Below, piece by piece: positions 29,153 to 39,997 of a stretch of DNA of 64,000 bases. Made by a program: the position numbers and the translations under genes. The DNA comes from Pseudomonas sp. P818 (GTDB lineage Bacteria; Pseudomonadota; Gammaproteobacteria; Pseudomonadales; Pseudomonadaceae), in the NCBI RefSeq assembly GCF_000418555.1, contig NZ_ATKM01000004.1:25547-89546 (forward strand). Reading direction: 5' to 3'. Within the stretch, counting starts at the first letter, position 1, and every line of letters starts with the position of its first letter. The notes below the pieces were generated by a model, which saw only the letters and a program-made list of their open reading frames with translations, was not told where the DNA came from and did not search any database.

Positions 29153-30040
29153 ATGAACGACTTCAGTCAACGTTTCCTGTTCGACGACACCGATGTGCGT
29201 GGTGAGATGGTCGCGCTGCGCGAGAGCTATGCCCATGTGCTGGCCAAGCACGCCTACCCGCAGCCGGTGGCGCAACTGCTCGGCGAGATGATGGCCGCCG
29301 CGGCGCTGCTGGTCGGCACGCTGAAGTTCGACGGCCTGCTGGTATTGCAGGCGCGCGCCGAGGGCCCGTTGTCACTGCTGATGGTCGAATGCTCCAGCGC
29401 CCGCGAGCTGCGTGGCATCGCTCGTTATGACGCCGAGCAGATCGGCGCCGACGCCGACCTGCAGAGCCTGATGCCCAACGGCGTGCTGGCCATCACCATC
29501 GACCCGACTCGCGGGCAGCGTTACCAGGGCATCGTCGACCTCGACGGCGTCGACCTGGCCGAGTGTCTGTCCAACTACTTCGCCAGCTCCGAGCAGCTGC
29601 CGACCCGTTTCTGGCTCAAGGCCGACGGTCAGCGTGCCCGCGGCCTGCTGCTGCAGCAGTTGCCGCCGCACCACCAGACCGAACCGCAGGAGCGCGCCGA
29701 GAGCTGGAACCATGTGCTGACCCTGGCCGATACCCTGACTGCCGAAGAGCTGCTCGGTCTGGACAACCCGACCCTGCTGCACCGCCTCTATCACCAGGAA
29801 AACGTGCGCCTGTTCGACGAGCAGCCGCTGCAGTTCCGCTGCAGCTGCTCGCGCGAGCGTTCCGCCAGTGCCCTGGCCAGTCTCGGTCAGGCCGATGCCG
29901 AGCTGCTGCTGGCCGAGCAGGGCGGCAGCGTGGTGATCGATTGCCAGTTCTGCAACGAGCGCTACGCCTTCGATGCCGCCGATATTGCCCAGCTGTTCGC
30001 CGGTGCCGGCAGCGAAGCGCCGTCGCAGACACGCCATTGA
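29153..30040 (+). CDS. hslO: Hsp33 redox-regulated chaperone
   Basis: This 295-residue cytoplasmic holdase is activated by oxidative unfolding. The zinc-binding switch is complete: Cys230-x-Cys232 and Cys264-x-x-Cys267. The N-terminal domain (residues 1-180) contains the conserved Met-Ala-Ala-Ala-Ala-Leu-Leu region. The ATG at 29153 gives the usual length. A 157-base gap to pckA follows, containing a palindrome. Confidence 0.95.
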   Translation: MNDFSQRFLFDDTDVRGEMVALRESYAHVLAKHAYPQPVAQLLGEMMAAAALLVGTLKFDGLLVLQARAEGPLSLLMVECSSARELRGIARYDAEQIGADADLQSLMPNGVLAITIDPTRGQRYQGIVDLDGVDLAECLSNYFASSEQLPTRFWLKADGQRARGLLLQQLPPHHQTEPQERAESWNHVLTLADTLTAEELLGLDNPTLLHRLYHQENVRLFDEQPLQFRCSCSRERSASALASLGQADAELLLAEQGGSVVIDCQFCNERYAFDAADIAQLFAGAGSEAPSQTRH

Positions 30041-30129
30041 TGAACTTTTCGAAACGATAGGCGTTCTCTATCAGATCGGAGGCTGCCAAGCAGTTCGCTT
30101 TTCTGGCATACTCCCGCGACTTTTTTACC

Positions 30130-30157
30130 GTGTAGTGCAGTTGCCCCTGTACTACAC
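30130..30157. promoter_or_regulatory. Palindrome upstream of pckA
   Basis: Eleven-base arms GTGTAGTGCAG and CTGTACTACAC (one mismatch) flank six bases, about 40 bases upstream of the pckA ATG. The position fits an operator near the promoter or a 5' UTR hairpin. The binding factor is unknown. Confidence 0.5.
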
Positions 30158-30197
30158 AACGTTCGGAAGACTCGGCCAGCGGCCGACGGGGACCCTC

Positions 30198-31739
30198 ATG
30201 ACGCAAGCCAACAACGCCGTGTACACCGACATCAGCGCCGCGCAACTGGTCGAAGAAGCCATTCGCCGTGGTGAAGGGGAACTGGCCGCCAACGGCGCGC
30301 TGGTCGTTCGTACCGGTCATCGCACTGGCCGCTCGCCGGCAGACCGCTTCATCGTTCAGGAGCCGAGCACCGAGGCGCAGATCGCCTGGGGCAACATCAA
30401 CCGTCCGTTCCCGGCCGACAAGTTCGATGCCCTGTGGGATCGCGTCGCGTCGTTCAACAATGCTCAGGAACATTTCGTCTCCCACGTGCACGTCGGCTCC
30501 GCCGAAGCGCACTACCTGCCGGTGAAGATGACCACCGCTACCGCCTGGCAGAACCTGTTCGGTCGTCAGCTGTTCATCAACCCGAGTGCCTACAACCCGG
30601 CCGGCAAGGCCGAGTGGGAAATTCTCAACGTCGCCAACTTCGAGTGCGTGCCTGAGCGTGACGGCACCAACTCCGACGGCTGCGTGATCATCAACTTCGC
30701 CGCCCGCAAGGTGCTGATCGCCGGTATGCGTTACGCCGGTGAAATGAAGAAGGCCATGTTCTCCGTGCAGAACTTCCTGCTGCCGGAAAAGGACGTGCTG
30801 CCGATGCACTGCGCCGCCAACATCGGCGAAGAGGGCGACGTGACCCTGTTCTTCGGTCTGTCCGGTACCGGCAAGACCACCCTGTCCGCCGACGAGTCGC
30901 GTTACCTGATCGGTGACGACGAGCACGGCTGGGGCGAGGGCGTGGTGTTCAACATCGAAGGCGGCTGCTACGCCAAGTGCATCGACCTGTCCGAGAAGAA
31001 CGAGCCGGTGATCTGGAAAGCCATCCAGTTCGGCACCGTGCTGGAAAACGTCGTACTCGACGAGCAGCGCACCCCCGATTACGCCGACGACAGCCTGACC
31101 CAGAACAGCCGCGCGGCCTACCCGCTGGAGTACGTCGAGAAGCGTAGCGAGAAGAACCTGGGCGGCGAACCGAACGCGGTGATCTTCCTGACCTGCGACC
31201 TGACCGGCGTATTGCCGCCGGTGTCGATTCTCAACAACGAACAGGCGGCCTACCACTTCCTGTCCGGTTACACCGCGCTGGTCGGTTCCACCGAAATGGG
31301 TTCGGGCGGCGGCATCAAGTCGACCTTCTCCACCTGCTTCGGCGCGCCGTTCTTCCCGCGTCCGGCCGGCGTCTACGCCGAGCTGCTGATCAAGCGCATC
31401 AACGCCTTCGGCTCCAAGGTCTACCTGGTCAACACCGGCTGGACCGGCGGTGGCTACGGCGTCGGCAAGCGTTTCAACATCCCCACCACCCGCGGTGTGA
31501 TCGCTGCCATCCAGAGCGGTGCGCTGATCGGTGCCGAGACCGAGCACCTGCCGATCATCAACCTGGACGTGCCCAAGGCCGTTCCGGGCGTCGAGACCAA
31601 CCTGCTCAACCCGCGCAATACCTGGGCTGACAAGAACGCCTACGACGAGGCCGCCAAGGGCCTGGCCAAGCTGTTCATCGACAACTTCGCCAAGTTCGAT
31701 GTCAGCGAGGCGATCAAGAACGCCGGCCCGCAGCTGTAA
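30198..31739 (+). CDS. pckA: Phosphoenolpyruvate carboxykinase (ATP)
   Basis: This 513-residue gluconeogenic enzyme converts oxaloacetate and ATP to phosphoenolpyruvate. The kinase P-loop [10 protein letters not shown] is followed by the metal-site Asp-Asp-Glu-His, with [10 protein letters not shown] near residue 40. Length equals that remembered for pseudomonad PckA with the ATG at 30198; a longer upstream frame runs back into hslO antiphase and was rejected. A strong terminator follows. Confidence 0.96.
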   Translation: MTQANNAVYTDISAAQLVEEAIRRGEGELAANGALVVRTGHRTGRSPADRFIVQEPSTEAQIAWGNINRPFPADKFDALWDRVASFNNAQEHFVSHVHVGSAEAHYLPVKMTTATAWQNLFGRQLFINPSAYNPAGKAEWEILNVANFECVPERDGTNSDGCVIINFAARKVLIAGMRYAGEMKKAMFSVQNFLLPEKDVLPMHCAANIGEEGDVTLFFGLSGTGKTTLSADESRYLIGDDEHGWGEGVVFNIEGGCYAKCIDLSEKNEPVIWKAIQFGTVLENVVLDEQRTPDYADDSLTQNSRAAYPLEYVEKRSEKNLGGEPNAVIFLTCDLTGVLPPVSILNNEQAAYHFLSGYTALVGSTEMGSGGGIKSTFSTCFGAPFFPRPAGVYAELLIKRINAFGSKVYLVNTGWTGGGYGVGKRFNIPTTRGVIAAIQSGALIGAETEHLPIINLDVPKAVPGVETNLLNPRNTWADKNAYDEAAKGLAKLFIDNFAKFDVSEAIKNAGPQL

Positions 31740-31757
31740 GCTGAACCGCGTTCTCTG

Positions 31758-31783
31758 ACAAAGCCGCCTTCGGGCGGCTTTGT
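31758..31783 (+). terminator. Rho-independent terminator after pckA
   Basis: An 11-base stem (ACAAAGCCGCC / GGCGGCTTTGT) is closed by a TTCG tetraloop, 18 bases after the pckA stop. Its own symmetry (A-run and T-run) would allow it to work on both strands. Confidence 0.92.
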
Positions 31784-31853
31784 CGTTCATGGCCAACGCT
31801 GGCGAACCGCGTTATGGTCATGGGCCATTCGGCGGTCAATGGAGTGACAGCGC

Positions 31854-33776
<1,923 letters not shown>

Positions 33777-33783
33777 TCCGAGA

Positions 33784-33898
33784 CTGTGGGAGGGGCTTTC
33801 GGCTCCGGCATCCTGTGCTTCGCTCTACCTCCTGCATCCATGCAGTCGTAGCCGCGGCGCTTCTGAGGCGCACGTCGCCGCTAAAGCGCCTCCCACAG
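33784..33898. repeat. Long inverted repeat between convergent genes
   Basis: Arms CTGTGGGAGGGGCTTT (33784-33799) and AAAGCGCCTCCCACAG (33883-33898, one mismatch) enclose 83 bases containing a second GCCGCGG-type palindrome. It fills the gap between the helicase and the lipoprotein gene. The same arm sequence recurs at 47932. Confidence 0.75.
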
Positions 33899-33904
33899 CG
33901 TCAG

Positions 33905-34501
33905 TCAGCGGCTGCGCTGCCCTTCCGCCAGGGTCCAGTCCACCAGCTCACGCGCCAACTGATCTGCGGCCAGGCCGAAAGCCGCCACCACCGAGGCAAT
34001 CGAGGTATCGCCAGCCGCCTGGCTAGCGCTGAAGCGGCGGCTGGCAATGATCTGCTGGCTGCGCGTATCCACCAGCTTGACGTCGAGACGGATCAGCGCG
34101 TGCGGGATGCCGTCGCGGTATTCGCTGTGGAAGCTGCGCAGGTCGCTGACCAGTTCCAGATCGGCTTGCAGGCGCTGCTCTTCATTGCTCAGGGCCTGAA
34201 TCCGCCCGTCATTCTGAAAGGCGTCGAGCAGGCGACCGCGCAACAGCTGCGGCGTGCGCTCGCTCCAGCGCACGCCCTGGTAGGTATTGACCCGCCCTGG
34301 CTCGGGCAGCACGACGATGCGTGTGCCGTCGAGCAGCTGGTTGCTGATCGGGCTGTTCACCCGCAGCGACCAGTCGACCCGTTGCGTCTGCGTCGGCAGC
34401 GCAGTGGCCGGCAGCAGGTAGATATCCAGAGGTTCGCTTTGCGGCAGGATCGAGCAGGCGCCGAGCAGGGCTGCGATCAGCACCAGGGTAAGACGCTTCA
34501 T
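33905..34501 (-). CDS. ABC-type transport auxiliary lipoprotein (PqiC-like)
   Basis: This 198-residue lipoprotein has signal Met-Lys-Arg-Leu-Thr-Leu-Val and lipobox Leu-Leu-Gly-Ala-Cys (Cys16). The remainder matches the PqiC/DUF330 auxiliary component that sits at the outer membrane in MCE lipid-transport systems. It overlaps the MCE-protein stop by four bases (ATGA) and is the last of a four-gene operon. Confidence 0.85.
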   Translation of the reverse strand: MKRLTLVLIAALLGACSILPQSEPLDIYLLPATALPTQTQRVDWSLRVNSPISNQLLDGTRIVVLPEPGRVNTYQGVRWSERTPQLLRGRLLDAFQNDGRIQALSNEEQRLQADLELVSDLRSFHSEYRDGIPHALIRLDVKLVDTRSQQIIASRRFSASQAAGDTSIASVVAAFGLAADQLARELVDWTLAEGQRSR

Positions 34502-35415
34502 GGTTGGAACTCCTTGATGCTGTCACTGCGCAGCAGATAACCGCTGGGGTCCTGCTCCAGGCGGCGGGAAAAGCCGCGCAGGGCGCCGAGGGTTTCACGC
34601 AGTTCGCTGATCGTCGGGCCGAGATCGCCCAGTCCCTGCATGCCGCTGTCCAGCGCGCCGCGATTTTCCTGCAACAACTGTTCGATGGTGTGGCTGCTGC
34701 GCTCCAGCGAGACCATCAGGCGCTCGGCGCTTTCCAGCACCTGGCTGCCCTGGCTGTCGAGCAGTTGATTGGCGTTCTTCATCAGCGCGGCGGCTTCGCG
34801 GGTGGCGGCGCTGGTCTGGCGCAGGGCTTCACTCAATTCATCACGCTGGTCGGCGATGCCGGCGGTGGCCTGTTCGAGGTTCTCCAGGGTGCGCGCGACG
34901 CGCTCCGCGTTCTCCCGCGAGAGCAGATTGTTGGCGCGGTTGAGCAGGCGTGTGACGCTGCTCACCAGATCCTCGCCATTGGCCATCAGCCGCGACAGCG
35001 GCGAGCGGTCGGCGACGATGACTCCCGGCTGACCGTCCTTGCCCTTGAGCGGCGGGCTTTCCGGGCTGCCGCTGTACAGCTGGATCACCGCCAGGCCGGT
35101 GATACCGGTGATCGCCAGGCGGGCGCGGGTGTCCTGCTTGATCGGCGTGTTGCCGACGATGCGGATGCGCGCGCGCACCGTGCGCGGGTCATCGGGGTCG
35201 AGGCCGAGGCTGATCACGTCGCCGACCTTGATCCCGCTGTACTGCACCGCGCTGCCTTGCGACAGACCGGTAACCGCCTCGTTGAAGATCACCTCGTAAT
35301 CGGTGAAGGCGCGATCCGCTCCGGCCTTGTTCAGCCACAGGCCGAACAGCAGTGCAGCGCCAACCGTGAGCACGGTGAACAGGCCGATCAGTACATGATG
35401 GGCTCTGGGTTCCAT
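34498..35415 (-). CDS. MCE-domain periplasmic lipid transport protein (MlaD/PqiB-like)
   Basis: This 305-residue protein has one N-terminal membrane anchor (residues 8-28), one MCE domain (about 35-115, with Tyr-Ser-Gly-Ile-Lys-Val-Gly-Asp-Val) and a long helical tail (150-300). The family forms hexameric rings or tubes that carry phospholipids between membranes. The ATPase stop directly abuts its start. The long helical tail makes it more like the 'YebT/PqiB/Mkl' branch than the short MlaD of the main Mla operon. Confidence 0.88.
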   Translation of the reverse strand: MEPRAHHVLIGLFTVLTVGAALLFGLWLNKAGADRAFTDYEVIFNEAVTGLSQGSAVQYSGIKVGDVISLGLDPDDPRTVRARIRIVGNTPIKQDTRARLAITGITGLAVIQLYSGSPESPPLKGKDGQPGVIVADRSPLSRLMANGEDLVSSVTRLLNRANNLLSRENAERVARTLENLEQATAGIADQRDELSEALRQTSAATREAAALMKNANQLLDSQGSQVLESAERLMVSLERSSHTIEQLLQENRGALDSGMQGLGDLGPTISELRETLGALRGFSRRLEQDPSGYLLRSDSIKEFQP

Positions 35416-36201
35416 TCATCGACTCCCTGCCGCCGCGGCGGCCTGTGCAGCCGCGCGTCCACGCGGGCCGTGAAAATAGTCCTGAATCCAGGTGTCGTCG
35501 GTGGCGGCCACCACATCCAGGCGGTCGGCCACCAGCACCTTCTTCTGCGCCAGCACCGCGACGCGATCGCAGATGCTGTAGAGCGTGTCCAGATCGTGGG
35601 TCACCAGAAATACACTCAGACCCAGGCTGTCACTGAGGGTGCGGATCAATTGGTCGAAGGCCGCCGCCCCGATTGGGTCGAGGCCGGCGGTGGGCTCGTC
35701 GAGGAACAGAATCTCCGGGTCGAGCGCCAGGGCGCGGGCCAGGGCGGCGCGTTTGACCATACCGCCGGACAGCGAGGCGGGATACTTGCCTGCGGCATCC
35801 TGCGGCAGACCGGCCAGGGCGATCTTGACCCGCGCCAGACGCTCGGCGGCGGCGCGCGACAAGCCGGCATGCTCGATCAGCGGCAGGGCGATGTTCTCGC
35901 TGACCGTCAGCGAGGAGAACAGCGCGCCGCGCTGATAGAGCACGCCGAAACGCCGCTCCAGCTGCGAGCGGCGCTCGGCCGACAGACTCAGCAACTCTTC
36001 ACCGAACACCCGCACCGTGCCGGCGTTGGGCTGGCGCAGGCCGACGATACTGCGCAGCAGCACCGACTTGCCGGTACCCGAGCCGCCGACCACGCCCAGT
36101 ATCTCGCCGCGATACAGGTCGAAATCCAGATGCTCGTGCACCACCTGGCTGCCGAAACGGTTGCTCAGGCCGCGTACCTCGATGATCTTGTCCCGCCTCA
36201 C
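35416..36201 (-). CDS. ABC transporter ATP-binding protein (MlaF-like)
   Basis: This 261-residue ATPase has Walker A Gly-Gly-Ser-Gly-Thr-Gly-Lys-Ser, a Gln-loop Leu-Tyr-Gln-Arg-Gly-Ala-Leu-Phe-Ser-Ser typical of MlaF, the signature Leu-Ser-Gly-Gly-Met-Val-Lys-Arg, and Walker B Ile-Leu-Phe-Leu-Asp-Glu-Pro. The reading frame is open far upstream through the permease gene. The real start is a GTG at 36201 whose last bases form the permease stop (GTGA), giving coupled translation and normal family length. Confidence 0.9.
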   Translation of the reverse strand: MRRDKIIEVRGLSNRFGSQVVHEHLDFDLYRGEILGVVGGSGTGKSVLLRSIVGLRQPNAGTVRVFGEELLSLSAERRSQLERRFGVLYQRGALFSSLTVSENIALPLIEHAGLSRAAAERLARVKIALAGLPQDAAGKYPASLSGGMVKRAALARALALDPEILFLDEPTAGLDPIGAAAFDQLIRTLSDSLGLSVFLVTHDLDTLYSICDRVAVLAQKKVLVADRLDVVAATDDTWIQDYFHGPRGRAAAQAAAAAGSR

Positions 36202-37337
36202 CAGCCCATCTCCATCAGAAACAGCGCTGCCAGAGCGTCGAGCAGGATCACCACGAAGATCGACTGCACCACCGCCGAGGTGGTGTGCTCGCCCACCGAC
36301 TGCGCGCTGCCGCTGACCTTGAAGCCCTCCAAGCAGCCGATCAGGGCGATCAGAAAGGCGAAGATCGGCGCCTTGAGCAGGCCGACCAGAAAGTGCCGCA
36401 GCAGGTCGCTGTCCTGCAGGATCGACAGATACATCGTCAGCGGAATGTCCAGGGACACGGCGCACACCACTGCGCCGCCGACTATGCCGCTGAGCATGGC
36501 GATGAAGGTCAGGATCGGCAGGGCGATGAGCATGGCGAACACCCGTGGCAGCACCAGCAGTTCGACCGGGCTCAGGCCAAGGGTGCGGATGGCGTCGATT
36601 TCCTCGTTGGCCTTCATCGAGCCGATCTGCGCGGTGAAGGCGCTGGCGGTTCGCCCGGCCATGAGGATGGCGGTGAGCAGCACGCCGAACTCGCGCAGGA
36701 AGGAGAAGGCCACCAGGTTCACCGTGTAGATGGTGGCGCCGAAGTCGGCGAGGATGGTGGCGCCGAGAAAGGCCACCACGGCGCCGACCAGGAAGGTCAG
36801 CAGGGCGACGATGGGCACGGCGTTGAGCCCGCACTGTTCCAGGTGTGCGGCCAGCGAGGTGAGGCGCCAGCGCATCGGGCGCAGCAGGATGGTGAGCATG
36901 CCGCTCAGGGTCAGGCCCATGAAACCGAGCAGTTCCCGGCCATGACACCAGGTGGTTTCCACCGCTTCGCCGATATGCCCGAGCACCTCGCGTAGCGCCG
37001 AAGGCGTGGCGTGTTCCTGCACCTGCTGGCTGCCGGCCATGGCATCGGCCACCGCCAGCAGCAGGGCGCGGCGCTCGGCGCTGAGGCTGTCCTGTTGCGC
37101 CAACTGGCGCAGGCGCTCGCTGCCCAGCAGCTCGACCAGCAGCGCGGCACCGGCGGTATCCAGCGCGGCCAGTTCGTCGAGGTCGACGCTTTCCTGGCCG
37201 TGCAGGCGTTTGCGCAGAGCCAGTACCTGGGGTTCGAGTCGGCTGTAATGGGCCAGCGTCCAGTCGCCACCGATGCGCAGGCCGCTGGCGGCATCCGTGC
37301 TGCTGGTCTGGAGCGGGGTCAGGTATGGCGTGGTCAT
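36198..37337 (-). CDS. MlaE-family permease with N-terminal STAS-like domain
   Basis: This 379-residue protein has two parts. Residues 1-115 resemble a STAS domain (alternating strands and helices, Asp-Thr-Ala-Gly-Ala-Ala-Leu-Leu-Val in place of the usual Asp-Ser-Ser/Thr-Gly motif). Residues 130-379 are an MlaE/YrbE permease with five or six membrane segments and the conserved Gly-Arg-Thr-Ala-Ser-Ala-Phe-Thr-Ala-Gln-Ile-Gly loop. In the main Mla system the STAS protein (MlaB) is separate, whereas here it is fused. It is the first gene of the permease-ATPase-MCE-lipoprotein operon. Confidence 0.9.
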   Translation of the reverse strand: MTTPYLTPLQTSSTDAASGLRIGGDWTLAHYSRLEPQVLALRKRLHGQESVDLDELAALDTAGAALLVELLGSERLRQLAQQDSLSAERRALLLAVADAMAGSQQVQEHATPSALREVLGHIGEAVETTWCHGRELLGFMGLTLSGMLTILLRPMRWRLTSLAAHLEQCGLNAVPIVALLTFLVGAVVAFLGATILADFGATIYTVNLVAFSFLREFGVLLTAILMAGRTASAFTAQIGSMKANEEIDAIRTLGLSPVELLVLPRVFAMLIALPILTFIAMLSGIVGGAVVCAVSLDIPLTMYLSILQDSDLLRHFLVGLLKAPIFAFLIALIGCLEGFKVSGSAQSVGEHTTSAVVQSIFVVILLDALAALFLMEMGW

Positions 37338-37383
37338 GGCGACAGCTTAGCGCCGCGCGGGCGCATCAGGCCAGACGTGCCGT

Positions 37384-37860
37384 TCACTCGGCGTTCTGTG
37401 CCTCTTCCCGGGCGAGTCCCTGGATATAGGCCGCGAAGCTCGGATCTTCACCGCGCAGCAGCTGCGGTAGGCGCTCGCGGAAGTCCTCGCGGCGGCTCCA
37501 TTCGCGCATGTAATCTTCCCAGGAATGCCAGCGGCGTCGGCGTTTCTCGTCCATCTGCGGCTCATAGAGCAGCAGGTAGGCGCGCTCGAACAACGACACC
37601 AGCATGTCGAAGATCACCAGCATGCGCTCCTGCTGTTCTTCGCTGAGATCGGCTGTAGCGTGTTGGCTGCGCAGGCGCAGATCGGGGTTGGCCAGTACCA
37701 CTTTGAGAAAGTCTATGTAGGCGTCGGACACCTGCTGCCAGGTGGCATCCTCCTCGTTCTGCCGTTCCTTGCGTTGCTCGAAGAGGAAGACGGCGATGGC
37801 AAATGGCAACGCCACCACGGTGACGATGTAGGACAGCAGTTCCCAGGTAGCCGTGTTCAT
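37384..37860 (-). CDS. Single-pass membrane protein of unknown function
   Basis: This 158-residue protein has one N-terminal membrane helix (about residues 8-26) followed by a charged cytoplasmic region rich in Glu and Arg, with Trp-His-Ser-Trp-Glu-Asp-Tyr-Met near 115. No known domain is recognised. The frame is open upstream across the neighbouring monooxygenase gene, but the ATG at 37860 directly precedes the membrane helix. It is divergent from the monooxygenase and lies 46 bases upstream of the lipid-transport operon on the same strand, though no functional link is evident. Confidence 0.7.
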   Translation of the reverse strand: MNTATWELLSYIVTVVALPFAIAVFLFEQRKERQNEEDATWQQVSDAYIDFLKVVLANPDLRLRSQHATADLSEEQQERMLVIFDMLVSLFERAYLLLYEPQMDEKRRRRWHSWEDYMREWSRREDFRERLPQLLRGEDPSFAAYIQGLAREEAQNAE

Positions 37861-37968
37861 GAGCGTTCTCGCGGGTTGTTCGTGGGCAACTCTAGCCACA
37901 CTAAAGAGTGGATGACAGAGGTCTCGACTAAGGTGAAGCTCAGCATCCATACCTAGCGAGTGTGTCCA

Positions 37969-39453
37969 ATGTCCGTTGAACATCTGGATGTCCTGATCAT
38001 CGGCGCCGGCCTGTCCGGAGTCGGCGCCGCCTGCCATCTCAAGCGCCTGTGCCCGGGCAAGCGTTTCGCCATTCTCGAGGGGCGCGAGGCCATGGGCGGC
38101 ACCTGGGATCTGTTTCGCTATCCGGGCATCCGTTCCGACTCGGACATGTACACCCTCGGCTACAACTTCAAACCCTGGAGTGAGCCGCAGGCCATTGCCG
38201 ATGGTCCGTCTATTCGCCGTTACATCCAGGAGACGGCCGCCGAGCATGGCGTCGACCGCTTGATTCGCTATCGGCACAGGGTACTCGAGGCCAATTGGTG
38301 CAGCGCCAGCGCCACCTGGCAGTTGCGGGTGCGGCGCGGCGAGGACAGCGAGCCGCTGCGCATGAGCTGCCAGTTCCTGATGATGTGCACCGGCTACTAC
38401 CGCTACGAGGCCGGCTACACCCCCGAATTCACCGGGCGTGAGAATTATCAGGGCACCTTCATTCATCCGCAGCTGTGGCCCGAGGGCTTCGACTACAGCG
38501 GCAAGCACGTGCTGGTGATCGGCAGCGGCGCCACGGCGGTGACCCTGGTGCCAGCGCTGGCCGAGCGCGCGGCGCAGGTCACCATGCTGCAGCGTTCGCC
38601 CAGCTACGTGATCAACCTGCCGCAGCGCGATGCGCTGTCCAATGTGCTGCGGCGGGTGTTGCCGGAGAAGTGGGTGTATCGCCTGGCACGCGGTCGCAAC
38701 GTGACGCTGCAACTGGTCTTCTACAAGCTGGCCAAGCGCTTTCCCAATCTGGTGCGGCGGATACTGCTGGGGCTGGTGCGGCGCCAGCTGGGCGAAGTTG
38801 ATCTGCGCCATTTCAGCCCCAGCTACAAGCCCTGGGACCAGCGCGTCTGCGCGGTGCCGGATGGCGACCTGTTCCGCGTGCTGCGCCAGGGCAGGGCACA
38901 GGTGGTCACGGCCGAGATCGAGTCTTTCACTGCCCAAGGCGTTCGGCTCAAGAGCGGCGAGGAGCTGGCTGCCGATGTGATCGTCAGCGCCACCGGCCTG
39001 CAGTTGCAGTTGTTCGGCGGCATCGATGTGCAGGTCGATGGCGTGCCCTTCGAGGCGCCGAAGAGCATGGGCTATCGCGGCATCATGCTGCGCGATCTGC
39101 CCAACCTGGCGGTGGTGATGGGCTATACCAACGCCAGCTGGACGCTCAAGGCCGATCTTTCCAGCGAATACTTCTGCCGCCTGATCAATCATCTGGACAG
39201 CATCGGCATGCGCCAGGTGACCCCACGCGACAAGGGCGGCAGCGTCCGCCCGGAGCCCTTTCTCGATCTGCAGTCGGGCTATATCGAGCGCGCCGCGCAC
39301 CTGTTGCCGGCGCAGGGCGATCGGGTGCCGTGGAAGCTGCATCAGAACTATCTGCTCGATCTGGCGCTGCTGCGCTACGGCAAGCTGGAAGACGATTACC
39401 TGGAATTTTCTGCGCCTCGACAGGAGCCGCAAGCGGCGTGGGTGCAGCCCTGA
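37969..39453 (+). CDS. Flavin-containing monooxygenase (Baeyer-Villiger-like)
   Basis: This 494-residue FAD/NADPH enzyme has an N-terminal FAD Rossmann motif Gly-Ala-Gly-Leu-Ser-Gly at 11-16 and a second, NADPH-binding one (Gly-Ser-Gly-Ala-Thr-Ala) near 185. Between them lies a Tyr-Gln-Gly-Thr-Phe-Ile-His-Pro-Gln-Leu-Trp-Pro stretch, close to the FxGxxxHxxxW fingerprint of type I Baeyer-Villiger monooxygenases. The substrate is unknown; ketones or hydrophobic alkyl compounds are plausible. The ATG at 37969 is chosen because the FAD motif starts within a few residues. Confidence 0.85.
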   Translation: MSVEHLDVLIIGAGLSGVGAACHLKRLCPGKRFAILEGREAMGGTWDLFRYPGIRSDSDMYTLGYNFKPWSEPQAIADGPSIRRYIQETAAEHGVDRLIRYRHRVLEANWCSASATWQLRVRRGEDSEPLRMSCQFLMMCTGYYRYEAGYTPEFTGRENYQGTFIHPQLWPEGFDYSGKHVLVIGSGATAVTLVPALAERAAQVTMLQRSPSYVINLPQRDALSNVLRRVLPEKWVYRLARGRNVTLQLVFYKLAKRFPNLVRRILLGLVRRQLGEVDLRHFSPSYKPWDQRVCAVPDGDLFRVLRQGRAQVVTAEIESFTAQGVRLKSGEELAADVIVSATGLQLQLFGGIDVQVDGVPFEAPKSMGYRGIMLRDLPNLAVVMGYTNASWTLKADLSSEYFCRLINHLDSIGMRQVTPRDKGGSVRPEPFLDLQSGYIERAAHLLPAQGDRVPWKLHQNYLLDLALLRYGKLEDDYLEFSAPRQEPQAAWVQP

Positions 39454-39595
39454 TGCGATGGGGTATAGCGAATTTCCTACAAGATGTTGCGCAATCGCGC
39501 CGCTTACTTTCCTGGCATAGCGCCACTACACTTTTGCGAGCTGCGTCACGGAAGAACAACAAGGTGCCATGCGCCTAATCAACCAGAGGTCGGCC

Positions 39596-39763
39596 ATGAA
39601 GGAACAGCGCCATCTACCCGCACTGCGCGCTCACATCGAGCAACTGCTGAGCAAGGGCTGGGTCATCTCCAGTCGTAGCCCTTTGATGCTGCAGAACGGC
39701 CATCGCTGCTATCTCGTTTCCCACGGCATGCTGATCAGCGAATCTGCCTCGCACGCGGCCTGA
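39596..39763 (+). CDS. Small conserved-looking protein of unknown function
   Basis: This 55-residue protein starts Met-Lys-Glu-Gln-Arg-His-Leu-Pro-Ala-Leu-Arg with GAGGT eight bases upstream. It has no membrane helix or known motif; the pattern 'Leu-Leu-Ser-Lys-Gly-Trp-Val-Ile ... Arg-Ser-Pro-Leu-Met-Leu' suggests a small folded alpha/beta protein. An in-frame ATG nine codons upstream is possible. Proper ribosome binding site and pseudomonad codon use support it as real; the role is unknown. Confidence 0.55.
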   Translation: MKEQRHLPALRAHIEQLLSKGWVISSRSPLMLQNGHRCYLVSHGMLISESASHAA

Positions 39764-39997
39764 CGGTTTCCCGACCGCTGCGCCCAATTCCCATCTGGCG
39801 CAGCGGCGTTTTTGGTTACCGGATATTGCCTCTCTGTCCCGCCTCATTTCTCTTCTTCGCCCCGTGACAAGCGGGCTGTAGCCGTTCAACCAGCCTTTGA
39901 GCGCCTCCCTCTACGCAACCCTTCGCGGATGTAACGCCTTGGTCATCGCGTGGTCAGTGCCTATAACCAACCGGTCACTGAGTAAAGGAGCCACGTC

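Noticed and set aside
29973..30197. Earlier start for pckA, 75 codons upstream
   Set aside because: The region overlaps the end of hslO in another frame and has no similarity to PckA; the ATG at 30198 gives the family length.
36202..36948. Upstream extension of the lipid-transport ATPase frame
   Set aside because: It overlaps the permease in another frame; a GTG at 36201 coupled to the permease stop gives a normal ATPase length.
37861..39432. Large upstream extension of the minus-strand small membrane protein
   Set aside because: The extension is antisense to the flavin monooxygenase. The membrane helix starts directly after the ATG at 37860, which is a natural start.
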